A stretch of 64,000 nucleotides of DNA from the NCBI RefSeq assembly GCF_013035425.1, contig NZ_WQHX01000004.1, positions 1 through 64,000 on the forward strand, written 5' to 3'. Below, piece after piece: positions 16,952 through 25,472 of this stretch. Made by a program: the position numbers and the translations under genes. The stretch comes from Ruegeria arenilitoris (lineage in GTDB: Bacteria; Pseudomonadota; Alphaproteobacteria; Rhodobacterales; Rhodobacteraceae). Within the stretch, counting starts at the first letter, position 1. Each line of letters begins with the position of its first letter. Under the pieces are notes generated by a model. The model was not told the DNA's origin. It worked only from the letters and a program-made list of their open reading frames with translations, and ran no database searches.

Positions 16952-17923
16952 ATGAGGCGGTTTTGGAAAGTTTTCACACCTGCAAAATCAGCATATACAT
17001 TTTTCCCTGTATCGACACAGGTTTCAGCAGTTCTTGGCGTTTTGGCATTCATTGCAGTTTCGATAATCGGCGGCACGGCGGCGGCTCAATTTCCAATTGC
17101 AGGAAATTACGGGCTAGGGGCCGGACTGGGACAATCTTCGGCTGTTTTGCCTCCTCAGGGAACTAGGGTGATCGAAAATGGGTGGATCAACTACGACATC
17201 CAACGATATGTTGATGAGAACGGAAATGACATCGGTGCACCGACGCCAACAGTCAACGCGGCCCGGTTGACCTTCAGATATGTTTTTCGGGACGTCAGAA
17301 TACTGGGTGGCGATTATGGGGCAGGCGTCGTCCTGACATACAGAGATCAGGTATTGCGGCCTGAACCTGGATCAGGGACAGATTATCATCTGGGAGACAC
17401 AGTTATCACACCGCTCGCGCTGGGGTGGCATCACAATAACTGGCACTTTCAAACGTCCTACACCTTTTGGGTCCCAACCGGAGAATTTGAAGCGGGTGGA
17501 AGCACCAACACCGGCAAGGGTCTGTGGAGCCACATGCTGTTCGTAGGATCAACATGGAAGCAGGATGCAAGCCTGCCTTGGGCGGCAACGTTTCAGGCAC
17601 GTTACGAAACGTTCGGACGCCAGAAAACCACCGATATTCGCCCAGGTGACGTCCTGTCATTGGAGTTTGCTTTCGGAAAAGAAGTCGTCCAGGGCTTCAA
17701 TCTGGGGCTTTTGGCAGCAAAGTCATTCCAGGTTTCAAAGCAAAGCGGGACACCCGGAGGTAATCCCTCAAAATATGAGATCAATTTGGTTGGAGCAGAA
17801 GGTGTCTGGAAGCCCAAAGATCTTCCAGGTGCTCAGATCGCCTTGCGCATGGGGAAGGAGTTTGACAACCGAAACACGACGGAAGGCTTCGCGACCCTGC
17901 TGTCGCTTGCCTACGCATTTTAA
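16952..17923 (+). CDS. Outer-membrane channel-like protein (MetA-pathway of phenol degradation family)
   Basis: 323 residues. A long signal region ends AVSIIGGTAAAQFPIAGNYG. The mature barrel includes GLGAGLGQSSAVLPPQGTRV, PLALGWHHNNWHFQTSYTFW and VPTGEF, and ends LLSLAYAF with terminal Phe. The G-W-H-x-x-(N)W-H and VPTGxF patterns are characteristic of the PF13557-type barrels thought to take up hydrophobic or aromatic compounds. It is followed after 48 bases by a second barrel gene, so the two may be co-expressed. Substrate unknown. A related barrel is at 25473. Confidence 0.75.
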   Translation: MRRFWKVFTPAKSAYTFFPVSTQVSAVLGVLAFIAVSIIGGTAAAQFPIAGNYGLGAGLGQSSAVLPPQGTRVIENGWINYDIQRYVDENGNDIGAPTPTVNAARLTFRYVFRDVRILGGDYGAGVVLTYRDQVLRPEPGSGTDYHLGDTVITPLALGWHHNNWHFQTSYTFWVPTGEFEAGGSTNTGKGLWSHMLFVGSTWKQDASLPWAATFQARYETFGRQKTTDIRPGDVLSLEFAFGKEVVQGFNLGLLAAKSFQVSKQSGTPGGNPSKYEINLVGAEGVWKPKDLPGAQIALRMGKEFDNRNTTEGFATLLSLAYAF

Positions 17924-17971
17924 CCGGTGAGCATGGGATCATTCGGTGAAACGTTTGCCTTCAAAGGCAAA

Positions 17972-18901
17972 ATGAGAAAAGATCGTGCCTGCGCGGCGAT
18001 TTTGGCTATGGGTGTAGGCTGTGCTGCGACGGCGCAAAGTACTGATCCGGATGCTTCAGAAGCAGCGGCACGCGCAGCATTGTCAGTTTTGAGTATTGCT
18101 GCCACACCAAACGAAACAATGTCTTCTTTTTCTTTTCTAAGGGCGACTGGCGATACAAAAAGCCTTAGGTCAACCCAGCTTAGAGGCGGCTATCACCCAC
18201 TCGAAAATGGCCTATATCTTGAAGGGCTTGTGGCTTATCAGAAATACAACCCGGTGCTTTTCTTTCCAGAAATTGCACCTGGTGTCGATGTAGACGTAAC
18301 CTGGGCAAGCGTAGCGGCAACCATTGGCGTCGGTTGGGAATTTCCTTTGAAAAATGACTGGCGCATTCGTCCGGTCGGGCATGTATCACTCGGCCACGTT
18401 ACGGCTGATGCTTCAATTATCGACTTCCCGTTGCTTCCAGTCAATTCGGGGTCGGCGGATTCAGTTGACGGAAACCTGAATGCACTGGGACTAGGGGCAT
18501 CTGTCGCCGTATTTAAGGAAGCACAAATTGGCCTTTGGCAGGCAGAATACCGATTGCGCCAAACGTTTCTGGAGTTTCACCCAATTGACGAACCACAAGC
18601 CGGTGGGGCCAAGGCCAACTCCAACCAAACGACGCTATTTTCTCGCCATCGCTATCCTTTGAAAGATGTCAGGTTCTTCAACTTGGCCACTCTCCTCGTT
18701 CTGGACGCTGGGCTGGTGTATTATCATGGGGATGCCGCAAAGGTTCTGGACACTGATTGGTTGGCAACTGCCGGCGTCGGCATCGAGTTTGACACAAGCC
18801 GAGTTGGTATTCCATCGGTACAAGCCGGGCGGATCATGCTGAATGGTGTAATCGCCGAGGATTTTGACGGATTTTCCATAGGCTTGGGCCTCAGGTTTTA
18901 G
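17972..18901 (+). CDS. Exported outer-membrane beta-barrel protein (paralogue of 5110-6057)
   Basis: 309 residues from the ATG at 17972, which gives signal peptide MRKDRACAAILAMGVGCAAT cut near AQS; an earlier GTG at 17927 would bury it. It shares the block (A/T)PNE, GVGWEFPLKNDWRIRP, ADASI and the ending SIGLGLRF with the paralogue at 5110, over the whole length, with terminal Phe as in barrels. It lies directly downstream of the phenol-pathway-type barrel in the same direction. Function unknown. Confidence 0.75.
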   Translation: MRKDRACAAILAMGVGCAATAQSTDPDASEAAARAALSVLSIAATPNETMSSFSFLRATGDTKSLRSTQLRGGYHPLENGLYLEGLVAYQKYNPVLFFPEIAPGVDVDVTWASVAATIGVGWEFPLKNDWRIRPVGHVSLGHVTADASIIDFPLLPVNSGSADSVDGNLNALGLGASVAVFKEAQIGLWQAEYRLRQTFLEFHPIDEPQAGGAKANSNQTTLFSRHRYPLKDVRFFNLATLLVLDAGLVYYHGDAAKVLDTDWLATAGVGIEFDTSRVGIPSVQAGRIMLNGVIAEDFDGFSIGLGLRF

Positions 18902-19127
18902 CGTCGCGCTCAACTTTGAGTTAAAGACAATGTTCGGACGTGAGTTTCCCTGATGGAGTCCAAATCTATAAATCTTGTTAATTTTTGCGATTTACCTCAG
19001 CTTGGCAGATAAAACGAAAATTTTGGCTCATTTTCGAATGAGGAACAGGATTGCTACCTCCAATATTGGATTACTGTACCTATTAAGGTGCGTTGCCAAT
19101 TGCAGATACAAAGTCGGAGCGTCAGTC

Positions 19128-19640
19128 ATGAAGACCGAAGCGATCAGTGCCGTTGAAGTAATCAGCATGCATTTGAACAGACATTATGAAGCCGACCAAC
19201 GCGCAGATGCCGTTGTCGAAATGCTTCTTGAAAATGAAATCTCCAGCTGGGACTTTTGGCCCTTGCTGCAAATTTTGTGGGGTGGGTTTGAAAAAATAGA
19301 CCACACTATGTTTGTTCACGCTATGGGAGCAGAAAAACGTAAATCAAGTTGGACGCCAACAGCTGGGTGGCGTCTGCTTCCCAGGGAAATTTCGATATTT
19401 CGCGGGCAAAGTCTTGGAAAAGAAGTTGGACTATCTTGGACAACCAGCTTTGACGCTGCATTGGATTATGCGACCAGGTTTGGTTGTCTTACAAACAAAA
19501 CTCCGGTCATTCTCGAAACAAAAATTCCAAAACATGCAGTGGCTCTGGTCATCGATGATTGCGACCAGAACGAATTTGTTTTGTGGAAAGCGCCGCAGAT
19601 TTCAGACTGTGCGATCACCCCGGTTCCGTCGATTCACTAA
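19128..19640 (+). CDS. Possible ADP-ribosyltransferase-fold protein
   Basis: 170 residues from the ATG at 19128 (CGGAG eight bases upstream); earlier in-frame starts lack a good signal. The C-terminal half reads ISIFRGQS, then GLSWTTSFDAALDYATRF, then a strand PVILETKIPKHAVALVID and NEFVLW. The spacing of R (FRG), S-W-T-T-S and E (EF) resembles the R-S-E triad of ADP-ribosyltransferase folds seen in toxins and phage proteins. The N-terminal half is helical. This is a fold-level inference from a short pattern. There is no obvious antitoxin next to it. Confidence 0.5.
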   Translation: MKTEAISAVEVISMHLNRHYEADQRADAVVEMLLENEISSWDFWPLLQILWGGFEKIDHTMFVHAMGAEKRKSSWTPTAGWRLLPREISIFRGQSLGKEVGLSWTTSFDAALDYATRFGCLTNKTPVILETKIPKHAVALVIDDCDQNEFVLWKAPQISDCAITPVPSIH

Positions 19641-19647
19641 CTTGTCA

Positions 19648-19670
19648 GGGGCGCGTCCCAGACGTGCCCC
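19648..19670. terminator. Hairpin between convergent genes
   Basis: GGGGCGCGTC pairs with GACGTGCCCC (one G-T wobble) around a CCA loop, between the stops of the genes at 19640 (plus) and 19705 (minus). No T-run follows, so it is a weak terminator or a barrier between converging transcripts. Confidence 0.5.
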
Positions 19671-19704
19671 GCCAATTAATGAGGAAGGCAATACGGTTGG
19701 TCTT

Positions 19705-20709
19705 TCAGCCTTTTTGCAGTTGAAACTGCCGTGGCGTTAAACCCGTCCAACGCTTGAAAGCAGTTGAGAAAGCCGCCTGTCCCGCAAAGTCCAGATAAAA
19801 CGCAACCTCACCTATGGTGAAACCGTCTTTCAGATATGTTTGGGCAAGATCGCACCGGATGTCATCGACAATTTGGCGAAATTTCAAACCTTGCTCGCTT
19901 AGACGCCGCGATAGTGATCGCGAGCTGAGCCTCAGATCGGATGCTACCTGTTGTAGATTGGGGATCCTTCCCGGCAGTTCGTTCAATAATAGGGCCTCGA
20001 CCCTGTTGCGGATTCCTGATTTTGGACTGACCCTGTCTTTCAACAAGTTGTCCCCGTAATCGGTCAGGTGCTTTTTAAGAGCCGGGTCATAGCTTGGAAT
20101 GGGTAGGTCCAGAGAAGAAAGCGGCAGGATAACTTCGGTTCTTTCAGAACCAAAGGAAATGGCGCAGCCAGCGGCTTTTTGAATTTCGATACCTGCGGAC
20201 TTTACCACATGCTGAAACCGAACCTCCAATGGGTAGAATTGGGTGTTCGCGACAACGCGCATCAGCGAAATCGCCGAGAAGATAAGGAATTCTGTCCTCC
20301 GGTGAAATTTAGTGAGACCACCGTCAACAATTTGCAGCTGAAGTGAGGCATGATTTCCCGATACAACCAGCGAATAGTCAATAGTGTCGTCAATCAGAGC
20401 GCCGTAATGTGAAGCGTTTTCAATTGCTTCTCTTAGATCTTGTGAATACTTTAAAATGTACCAAACGATGTCACGCGGAGAATTGAAACCCAATCCGGCG
20501 ATCGTGGCAAAGACTGGCATATTCAAGTGATCGCAAGCCAGGCGGACAAACTGACCTTCTTTGTAAGGATCGATGAGTTTCGAAGGCTCATTCAGATCGC
20601 TGCGCGTCAAACCGGTGTCCTGTAATATTTTTTTAAAGGCACGGGCATCTGACAGCCGTTCCTCGAGCATCTGGGCAAAATGCCGTAGCCATGCGTTATC
20701 GACGCCCAT
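19705..20709 (-). CDS. AraC-family transcriptional regulator
   Basis: 334 residues from the ATG at 20709, chosen because AAGGGGA lies 7 bases upstream and the length then matches the usual ~335 residues of this subfamily; the frame is open to 20829. The N-terminal ~230 residues resemble the arabinose-binding-domain type (DUF4-like region with HFAQMLEERL...GLGFNSPRDIVWYILKYSQD). The C terminus is a two-helix-turn-helix AraC domain: NLQQVASDLRLSSRSLSRRL and GEVAFYLDFAGQAAFSTAFK, ending RWTGLTPRQF. The target genes are not evident; the gene converges with 19128 and faces away from 20869. Confidence 0.88.
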   Translation of the reverse strand: MGVDNAWLRHFAQMLEERLSDARAFKKILQDTGLTRSDLNEPSKLIDPYKEGQFVRLACDHLNMPVFATIAGLGFNSPRDIVWYILKYSQDLREAIENASHYGALIDDTIDYSLVVSGNHASLQLQIVDGGLTKFHRRTEFLIFSAISLMRVVANTQFYPLEVRFQHVVKSAGIEIQKAAGCAISFGSERTEVILPLSSLDLPIPSYDPALKKHLTDYGDNLLKDRVSPKSGIRNRVEALLLNELPGRIPNLQQVASDLRLSSRSLSRRLSEQGLKFRQIVDDIRCDLAQTYLKDGFTIGEVAFYLDFAGQAAFSTAFKRWTGLTPRQFQLQKG

Positions 20710-20868
20710 GAGCATTCCCCTTAAAGTGCGCAGCGGTTCTGATGCGGGATCATACTCGATTGTTTGTGCGCGGCAATTCGAGCGCCACTTTAGACGTTTT
20801 TCGATTGTTACACCCCGGCTAAACTCCATATTGCGAATTGCCGGGGTCAGGTTGTGCTGGAATGAGTA

Positions 20869-21399
20869 TCAGAAGCGGTAGTTGACCCCAAACGTAGCAG
20901 TAGTAGTTTCCAGGTCGTACTGACCATCGGAACTGTCAAACCTTTCTTGTGTGACCTCACCAAATATCGAAACGTCGTCAGATATGCGGTGTTCCAGCCC
21001 GGCACCAATTGAAGAACCCCAACGGTCACTAACGTCTCCGCCCCAGACATATGAGGGCCCGGCGGCCACGTAGGCCAAGGTGTTGCCAAAGGCATATCCT
21101 CCACGCAGCCTGATACGCGTGAGTGTGTCTGGATCGCCGCAATCACAGGCGAAGTTTAGATGGTTGGCGTCGATTGCGATGCCCCCCACCCAGTTTGAGG
21201 CTTCCCAATCTCGCCCGAGTTGAAATCCGATAAGACCATTGTCATGGCTTAAGCCATTTTCAAGCTCTCCATAGCCGAACTTCATGCCGAAGTAGCTGTT
21301 GTTCCAATCGGCGGCCATGGCCGGCGCGGTGAATGCTGCAAGAATAATTGTCAGAATTGCAGCTGGTATGCGGTGTTTATGATTGTATTTTGCGGACAT
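20869..21399 (-). CDS. Small outer-membrane porin-like beta-barrel
   Basis: 176 residues with signal peptide ending APAMAA and then DWNNSYFGMKFGYGELENGL, RIRLRGGYAF, LAYVAAGPSYVWGG, and the terminal ATFGVNYRF. This is the eight-stranded OmpA/opacity-like barrel pattern with C-terminal Phe. Its ribosome-binding site GTGAGG includes the stop codon of the upstream gene 21409-21891, so translation is coupled to that gene. Confidence 0.8.
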   Translation of the reverse strand: MSAKYNHKHRIPAAILTIILAAFTAPAMAADWNNSYFGMKFGYGELENGLSHDNGLIGFQLGRDWEASNWVGGIAIDANHLNFACDCGDPDTLTRIRLRGGYAFGNTLAYVAAGPSYVWGGDVSDRWGSSIGAGLEHRISDDVSIFGEVTQERFDSSDGQYDLETTTATFGVNYRF

Positions 21400-21408
21400 C
21401 GGTTTGCC

Positions 21409-21891
21409 TCACTGAACAGCATGGTTGAAAGGGGAAGAAGGCGAGTTTGCGTACAAAGGAAAGACAAGATGCTGATCCTTCGATGCTTCCAACTTCCGCT
21501 TTTTCGACGAATGTTCTCTTTTTACCTGCTCCACCGTGTCATCAAGTTTCGAGGGTTCTGAACTGGTGAGGTCCAGTAGATAATCCGATATTTCCGGGAG
21601 CACCTTGTACCAGCTGGGGTATTCCAACGAGAATTGTGCGAAAATACTCATCGTAAACTTGAACAGTCGCTCAGAGCTGAGTTCGCGGGATTCACGCGCA
21701 GCCCAAAGCAGGGTTTCCTTCATTGCGTTTTCGAAGGCGACTTGCGCAGTAAAAGTACCGTTAAGTTCGATACGGATTTGATATTCGCGCGCCCGCTTCA
21801 ATTCTGCGGCCCGCATAACCAGATTTTGAGCTGCTGCGGTTGTTGAGGGATAGAGAGCCCGCAGCGTAACAAGTTTCTTGTAGTTGGACAT
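21409..21891 (-). CDS. Hypothetical protein, paralogue of 15530-15955
   Basis: 160 residues, good ribosome-binding site (GTGGAG, 7 bases before the ATG). Mostly helical, with YPSTTAAAQNLVMRAAELKR near the start and YKVLPEISDYLLDL in the middle, both shared with the gene at 15530. The C-terminal third is charged (EHSSKKRKLEASKDQ) and not shared. It is the first gene of a two-gene unit with the barrel gene 20869. Two TAAYAGTTTGA boxes lie just upstream. No family recognised. Confidence 0.65.
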   Translation of the reverse strand: MSNYKKLVTLRALYPSTTAAAQNLVMRAAELKRAREYQIRIELNGTFTAQVAFENAMKETLLWAARESRELSSERLFKFTMSIFAQFSLEYPSWYKVLPEISDYLLDLTSSEPSKLDDTVEQVKREHSSKKRKLEASKDQHLVFPLYANSPSSPFNHAVQ

Positions 21892-21969
21892 CTGATTGCT
21901 CCACTCTTCGTTTCTGCAATTCAGATATCGGTACAGAGTGGAGCAATTAGCAGGTAATTTACGGTATTA

Positions 21970-21999
21970 TAACAGTTTGAAGAGACGCTAATAGTTTGA
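21970..21999. promoter_or_regulatory. Direct repeat TAAYAGTTTGA x2, candidate AraC-type operator
   Basis: TAACAGTTTGA (21970-21980) and TAATAGTTTGA (21989-21999) are spaced 19 bases start to start, about two helical turns, in the gap between the AraC gene 22028-22942 and the small operon starting at 21891. A third copy lies at 22993-23003 on the other side of the AraC gene. AraC proteins commonly bind tandem direct repeats with such spacing. Confidence 0.5.
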
Positions 22000-22027
22000 T
22001 AACTATGATCTTTCTTTTTTCTGCGAG

Positions 22028-22942
22028 TCAGGATCGCTTAACTGTGTCAATCGGCGACTCTCCAAAGAACCGACGATAGGCAACAGATGTTCGACCAAAG
22101 TGATTGAAGCCTGCTTCCCCAACAAGTTTAGACACGACACCTTTCTCATATGGCGTATTTAGAAGCAGCGATCTGAGGCGATGCAATCGAATAAGTGTCT
22201 GAAATTTACCCGGACCAAGCCCTATCTGTTTTTCGAACGCAGCGTATAGCGACCGCCTGGGCACCCCAAGCAAGCGACAAAGTTCCTGAATAGTTATTCC
22301 GGCATTGTTATCGTCCATCAGAAGCGCTTCCGCGGCAGTGACGATTTTCCAATGGCCATGATCCGATTTGCTGAAAACCTCTTCACGACCCGAACAGAAA
22401 AGGGCATCGCCCATCAGGCGTTCAAGCTCTTGGGCAAGTGCATTGAACACAGGATTTGGATTGGTTGCGGATTTCGACTGACCCAGGATCAAGCAAGTTT
22501 CCAAAGAGCGTATATAGCTGTTCAGGGCGTCAGATTTTGTCAGCCGAATGGGCGCACCAAATTCTGTCCACCCTCGGTGTTCGGCAACTGCCCGAGGTAC
22601 CTCCAACACATAGATTTGCGTCCCAGCCTCGACCACGTAATCAAATTCTGTTGGCCTCAGGCCCTGCCAGCAAACAATAAATGGGGTTTGGTACAAAAGC
22701 CCCTGAAAACGGACTGGATCACCGTGCGGGAGAACAAGACCATAGTAGATTGTGCCGCGGTACTGAATTTCTTGGTACCGCATGCGTGTGAAAATAGTCT
22801 CAATATGTATGCCCACTTCTGCAAACATTGCGCTTTGCCAGGTCATTCGTGGTCCCGCGGGGCAAAGCGCGGTCGCGTTGAACTCCACGTCATTATAGAC
22901 GGGCAACTCTTCAATCGAGCGGATCTCGGCCTTCTGGTACAT
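22028..22942 (-). CDS. AraC-family transcriptional regulator
   Basis: 304 residues. The C-terminal ~100 form the AraC DNA-binding domain: GITIQELCRLLGVPRRSLYA, then GLGPGKFQTLIRLHRLRSLL and the second helix-turn-helix VSKLVGEAGFNHFGR, ending FFGESPIDTVKR. The N-terminal ~190 residues have no ligand domain that I can name but carry the QYRGTIYYGLVLP and FIVCWQGL strands of a cupin-like sensor. It is divergent from the exported amidohydrolase at 23086. Shared TAAYAGTTTG boxes on both sides suggest that it regulates the amidohydrolase cluster and the operon 21891-20869. Confidence 0.88.
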   Translation of the reverse strand: MYQKAEIRSIEELPVYNDVEFNATALCPAGPRMTWQSAMFAEVGIHIETIFTRMRYQEIQYRGTIYYGLVLPHGDPVRFQGLLYQTPFIVCWQGLRPTEFDYVVEAGTQIYVLEVPRAVAEHRGWTEFGAPIRLTKSDALNSYIRSLETCLILGQSKSATNPNPVFNALAQELERLMGDALFCSGREEVFSKSDHGHWKIVTAAEALLMDDNNAGITIQELCRLLGVPRRSLYAAFEKQIGLGPGKFQTLIRLHRLRSLLLNTPYEKGVVSKLVGEAGFNHFGRTSVAYRRFFGESPIDTVKRS

Positions 22943-22982
22943 GACACCCCTGAGTGTTCATCCCATTCCTGCGAGATGAATT

Positions 22983-23003
22983 CTATTATTCATAATAGTT
23001 TGC
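22983..23003. promoter_or_regulatory. Palindrome plus TAATAGTTTG box in the AraC/amidohydrolase gap
   Basis: CTATTAT (22983-22989) and ATAATAG (22992-22998) are perfect inverted repeats two bases apart. The right arm continues into TAATAGTTTGC (22993-23003), matching the two boxes at 21970-21999. The site is 41 bases from the regulator start and 83 from the amidohydrolase start, a natural operator position. Confidence 0.5.
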
Positions 23004-23085
23004 ACAAATCGGATAGCCAGTCCTAAACTCAGGTTACACTATCGATCTCGAACACAGAAACCTGTCAATGTCCTCGGAGTGCCTC

Positions 23086-24828
23086 ATGAAGAAGCTAACA
23101 CTTTCCCTTGCTGCGCTATTGGTATCATCAACGTCTCTCTATGCGCAGGCCGCCGATCTGGTCTTTACCAATGCCTCTGTTCTTACCATGAACGACGATG
23201 CGCCGACCGCGCAGGCCGTTGCGGTCACGGGGAACCAGATAAGCTACGTTGGCGATGCCGCAGGGGCGGAGGCGCTGATAGGTGATAACACCGAAGTTCT
23301 CGACTTGGGCGGGGATACCCTGTTGCCGGGGTTTGTGTCGGGACACGATCACATCGTTGCGTCAGGATGGACATCGCGCGGTGTCAGTCTGTTTGGAATT
23401 GAAACGCTTGAAGAGGCCTTGGCGGCCATCAAGGAGTATGCCGATGCAAACCCCGACGAAGAGTTGATCCTTGGCTATGGGTTCAATCAAGTGGCTTATG
23501 GCGGGTGGCCCACAAAAGAAGATCTGGATTCGGTGGTTTCTGACCGTCCGGCCTTTATCCTCGACTTCACAATCCACGATGTTTGGATGAACTCCAAAGC
23601 CTTTGAAGCGGGTCAAGTCAGCCCTGACGAAGAGGATCAGGTGCCGGGCGTTATGTTCTGGCAGCGTGACGCTGAAGGAAATCAGACGGGAATCGGCATT
23701 GAGTTCCAGTGGGCTGCGGCCTTTCGGAATGCAGGTGCTTGGGACCCGGCAGGTGAAATTCCTGACATCCAGAAAAACCTCTACGATCAGGCTGTCAAAA
23801 CCGGAATTACAGCCGTTCACGTGCCTCTGATGGCTATGCCGACAGTTACCGATCTGTCCCTCGTGAAAGATGACGAGAAACTCGCGCTGGCCCACCTACA
23901 CGAACTGGAAAAGAACGGTGAGCTAACGATCCGCACCTTTGTTGCGACGGGGTTCAAGGACCCGACCGCCACTGCTGACGAAATCGTGGAACACACACTC
24001 GAATTACGAGAGCAATACAACAGCGACATGCTGCGCATCTGGGGCATTAAAATCCATCCGGAAGGGAACTGGAGTTCAAAAACCGCCTGGATGCTGGACG
24101 ATTACGCCGATGGGTCTGCAACGCGCGGTGCGGCTGCCATTGAAGGCCCAATGATAACTTCGGTCTACCTGCAGGCCAATCAGAACGGACTTCCGGTAGG
24201 CACTCACGTCGATGGATCACAAACAGTGCGCAACACGGTGGACGCAATTATGACGGCACGCGGCGCGGGGTACGATGTTCCGAACAACCTTTTGCACCAC
24301 TATTTCTGGGTATCCGATCAGGACCACGAGACCGTTATCGAAAACGAAATCATGGTGAACACGACCCCGCTTTTCCACGTTGACTGGGAAGCACAGGACG
24401 TTAACGCGTTGGACCTATTGGGGCGCGCAAAGGTCGAAGCAATTTTTGCCCGCTATTCCTCGCTGATGGCGCTTGGACACAACGTATCAATCTCCTCGGA
24501 TGTGCCATCCGCGCCGATTGATCTGATTGGCCCGCTGCTAAATGTTGAGATCGCGATGACGTTGCAGGACCCACTAAATCCGGACAGCAAACCGTTCCCA
24601 TTGTCGCGCAAACCGGCCTCATTGGAAGAGTCTTTGAAAGCGGTCACGATCTACCCTGCCGCGCAGCAAGCAATGGAGGACAAGATAGGGTCCATCGAAG
24701 TGGGCAAGTATGCTGACCTCGTCGTTCTCGATCAGGACATTACCACCGTCGAACCGCGTGAAATCTCGAACATCAAGGTGCTGGGCACGCTGATGGACGG
24801 TCGGTTCACTCATCGCGATGGGATCTGA
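23086..24828 (+). CDS. Exported YtcJ-like amidohydrolase
   Basis: 580 residues from the ATG at 23086 (CGGAG six bases upstream), which begins a signal peptide (MKKLTLSLAALLVSSTSLYA, cut near QAA). The body is the amidohydrolase 3 type: ADLVFTNASVLTMNDDAPTA, LLPGFVSGHDH with the metal-binding HxH, a lysine/His region WGIKIHPEGNWSS, and the C-terminal IEVGKYADLVVLDQDI. The HxH is preceded by GHDH rather than SHxH. The enzyme should hydrolyse an amide or related bond in the periplasm; the substrate is unknown. It leads a run of four exported proteins (23086, 24989, 25473, 26428). Confidence 0.85.
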   Translation: MKKLTLSLAALLVSSTSLYAQAADLVFTNASVLTMNDDAPTAQAVAVTGNQISYVGDAAGAEALIGDNTEVLDLGGDTLLPGFVSGHDHIVASGWTSRGVSLFGIETLEEALAAIKEYADANPDEELILGYGFNQVAYGGWPTKEDLDSVVSDRPAFILDFTIHDVWMNSKAFEAGQVSPDEEDQVPGVMFWQRDAEGNQTGIGIEFQWAAAFRNAGAWDPAGEIPDIQKNLYDQAVKTGITAVHVPLMAMPTVTDLSLVKDDEKLALAHLHELEKNGELTIRTFVATGFKDPTATADEIVEHTLELREQYNSDMLRIWGIKIHPEGNWSSKTAWMLDDYADGSATRGAAAIEGPMITSVYLQANQNGLPVGTHVDGSQTVRNTVDAIMTARGAGYDVPNNLLHHYFWVSDQDHETVIENEIMVNTTPLFHVDWEAQDVNALDLLGRAKVEAIFARYSSLMALGHNVSISSDVPSAPIDLIGPLLNVEIAMTLQDPLNPDSKPFPLSRKPASLEESLKAVTIYPAAQQAMEDKIGSIEVGKYADLVVLDQDITTVEPREISNIKVLGTLMDGRFTHRDGI

Positions 24829-24840
24829 CAAAGTGATGGT

Positions 24841-24867
24841 GGTCAGCGTGTCATTGTAGCGCTGACC
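24841..24867 (+). terminator. Hairpin after the amidohydrolase gene
   Basis: GGTCAGCG (24841-24848) pairs perfectly with CGCTGACC (24860-24867) around an 11-base loop, 12 bases after the stop. There is no T-run, so it may attenuate or protect the transcript rather than terminate fully. Confidence 0.45.
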
Positions 24868-24988
24868 TCTCCACCGGGTTTCCGAATTGGAATCCGATAG
24901 TTGCTTTAGCGCAATCCTGAGGTCTCAGGGTGCGCCGTGCGGAATTCAACTCATCGGGAACAACAGCTGCTATTGAATGGAGGCCGCA

Positions 24989-25414
24989 TTGAACTTAAGA
25001 CCCCACATTACTGCTTTGGGAATGGTCGTAGCTCTGGCGGCAGCAACTGCTACGAACGCAGAAGAAGTAGCCATTATTGCGATCCTTAAGGTGCCTGATG
25101 AAAACACACAGGCCTTCGATACCCTTGCCAAGGAAATGGTCGCGGCGTCTGCCACAGATGACGGGCTTTTGGTTTATGAGTTCGCCCGGGTTGGCGAGAC
25201 GGTTTATGGCTATGAGCGCTACATTGATGCCGCGGCCCACGCACGGCACGAGACACTTATTGAGCCGTATTTACCTAAGCTGATCGAACTGGCGCAGTTT
25301 GAACAAATCATCACCCTTTCACAGCTTTCCAGTGACCATCAAGCTCTCTTTGAAAGCATCGGCGCAGAGATTGGCCAACCAATTGCAGGGGTTGCCCAGG
25401 ACCGCCTCCAATAG
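24989..25414 (+). CDS. Exported antibiotic biosynthesis monooxygenase (ABM)-domain protein
   Basis: 141 residues if TTG at 24989 is the start. GGAGG sits 5 bases before this TTG and overlaps an in-frame ATG at 24977, which has no ribosome-binding site itself, so the signal decides for TTG. A signal peptide (HITALGMVVALAAATATNAE) leads into a ~95-residue dimeric ferredoxin-like domain: VAIIAILKVPDENTQAFDTL, GLLVYEFARV, YGYERYIDAAAHARHETL. ABM-domain proteins are small heme or quinone oxygenases or binding proteins. Export of this domain is unusual. Confidence 0.7.
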   Translation: MNLRPHITALGMVVALAAATATNAEEVAIIAILKVPDENTQAFDTLAKEMVAASATDDGLLVYEFARVGETVYGYERYIDAAAHARHETLIEPYLPKLIELAQFEQIITLSQLSSDHQALFESIGAEIGQPIAGVAQDRLQ

Positions 25415-25472
25415 CCCGAAGCTTAAGCACCTAGATCAGTCAAACGCCAAGATAAACCAAAAGGGATAGCTC

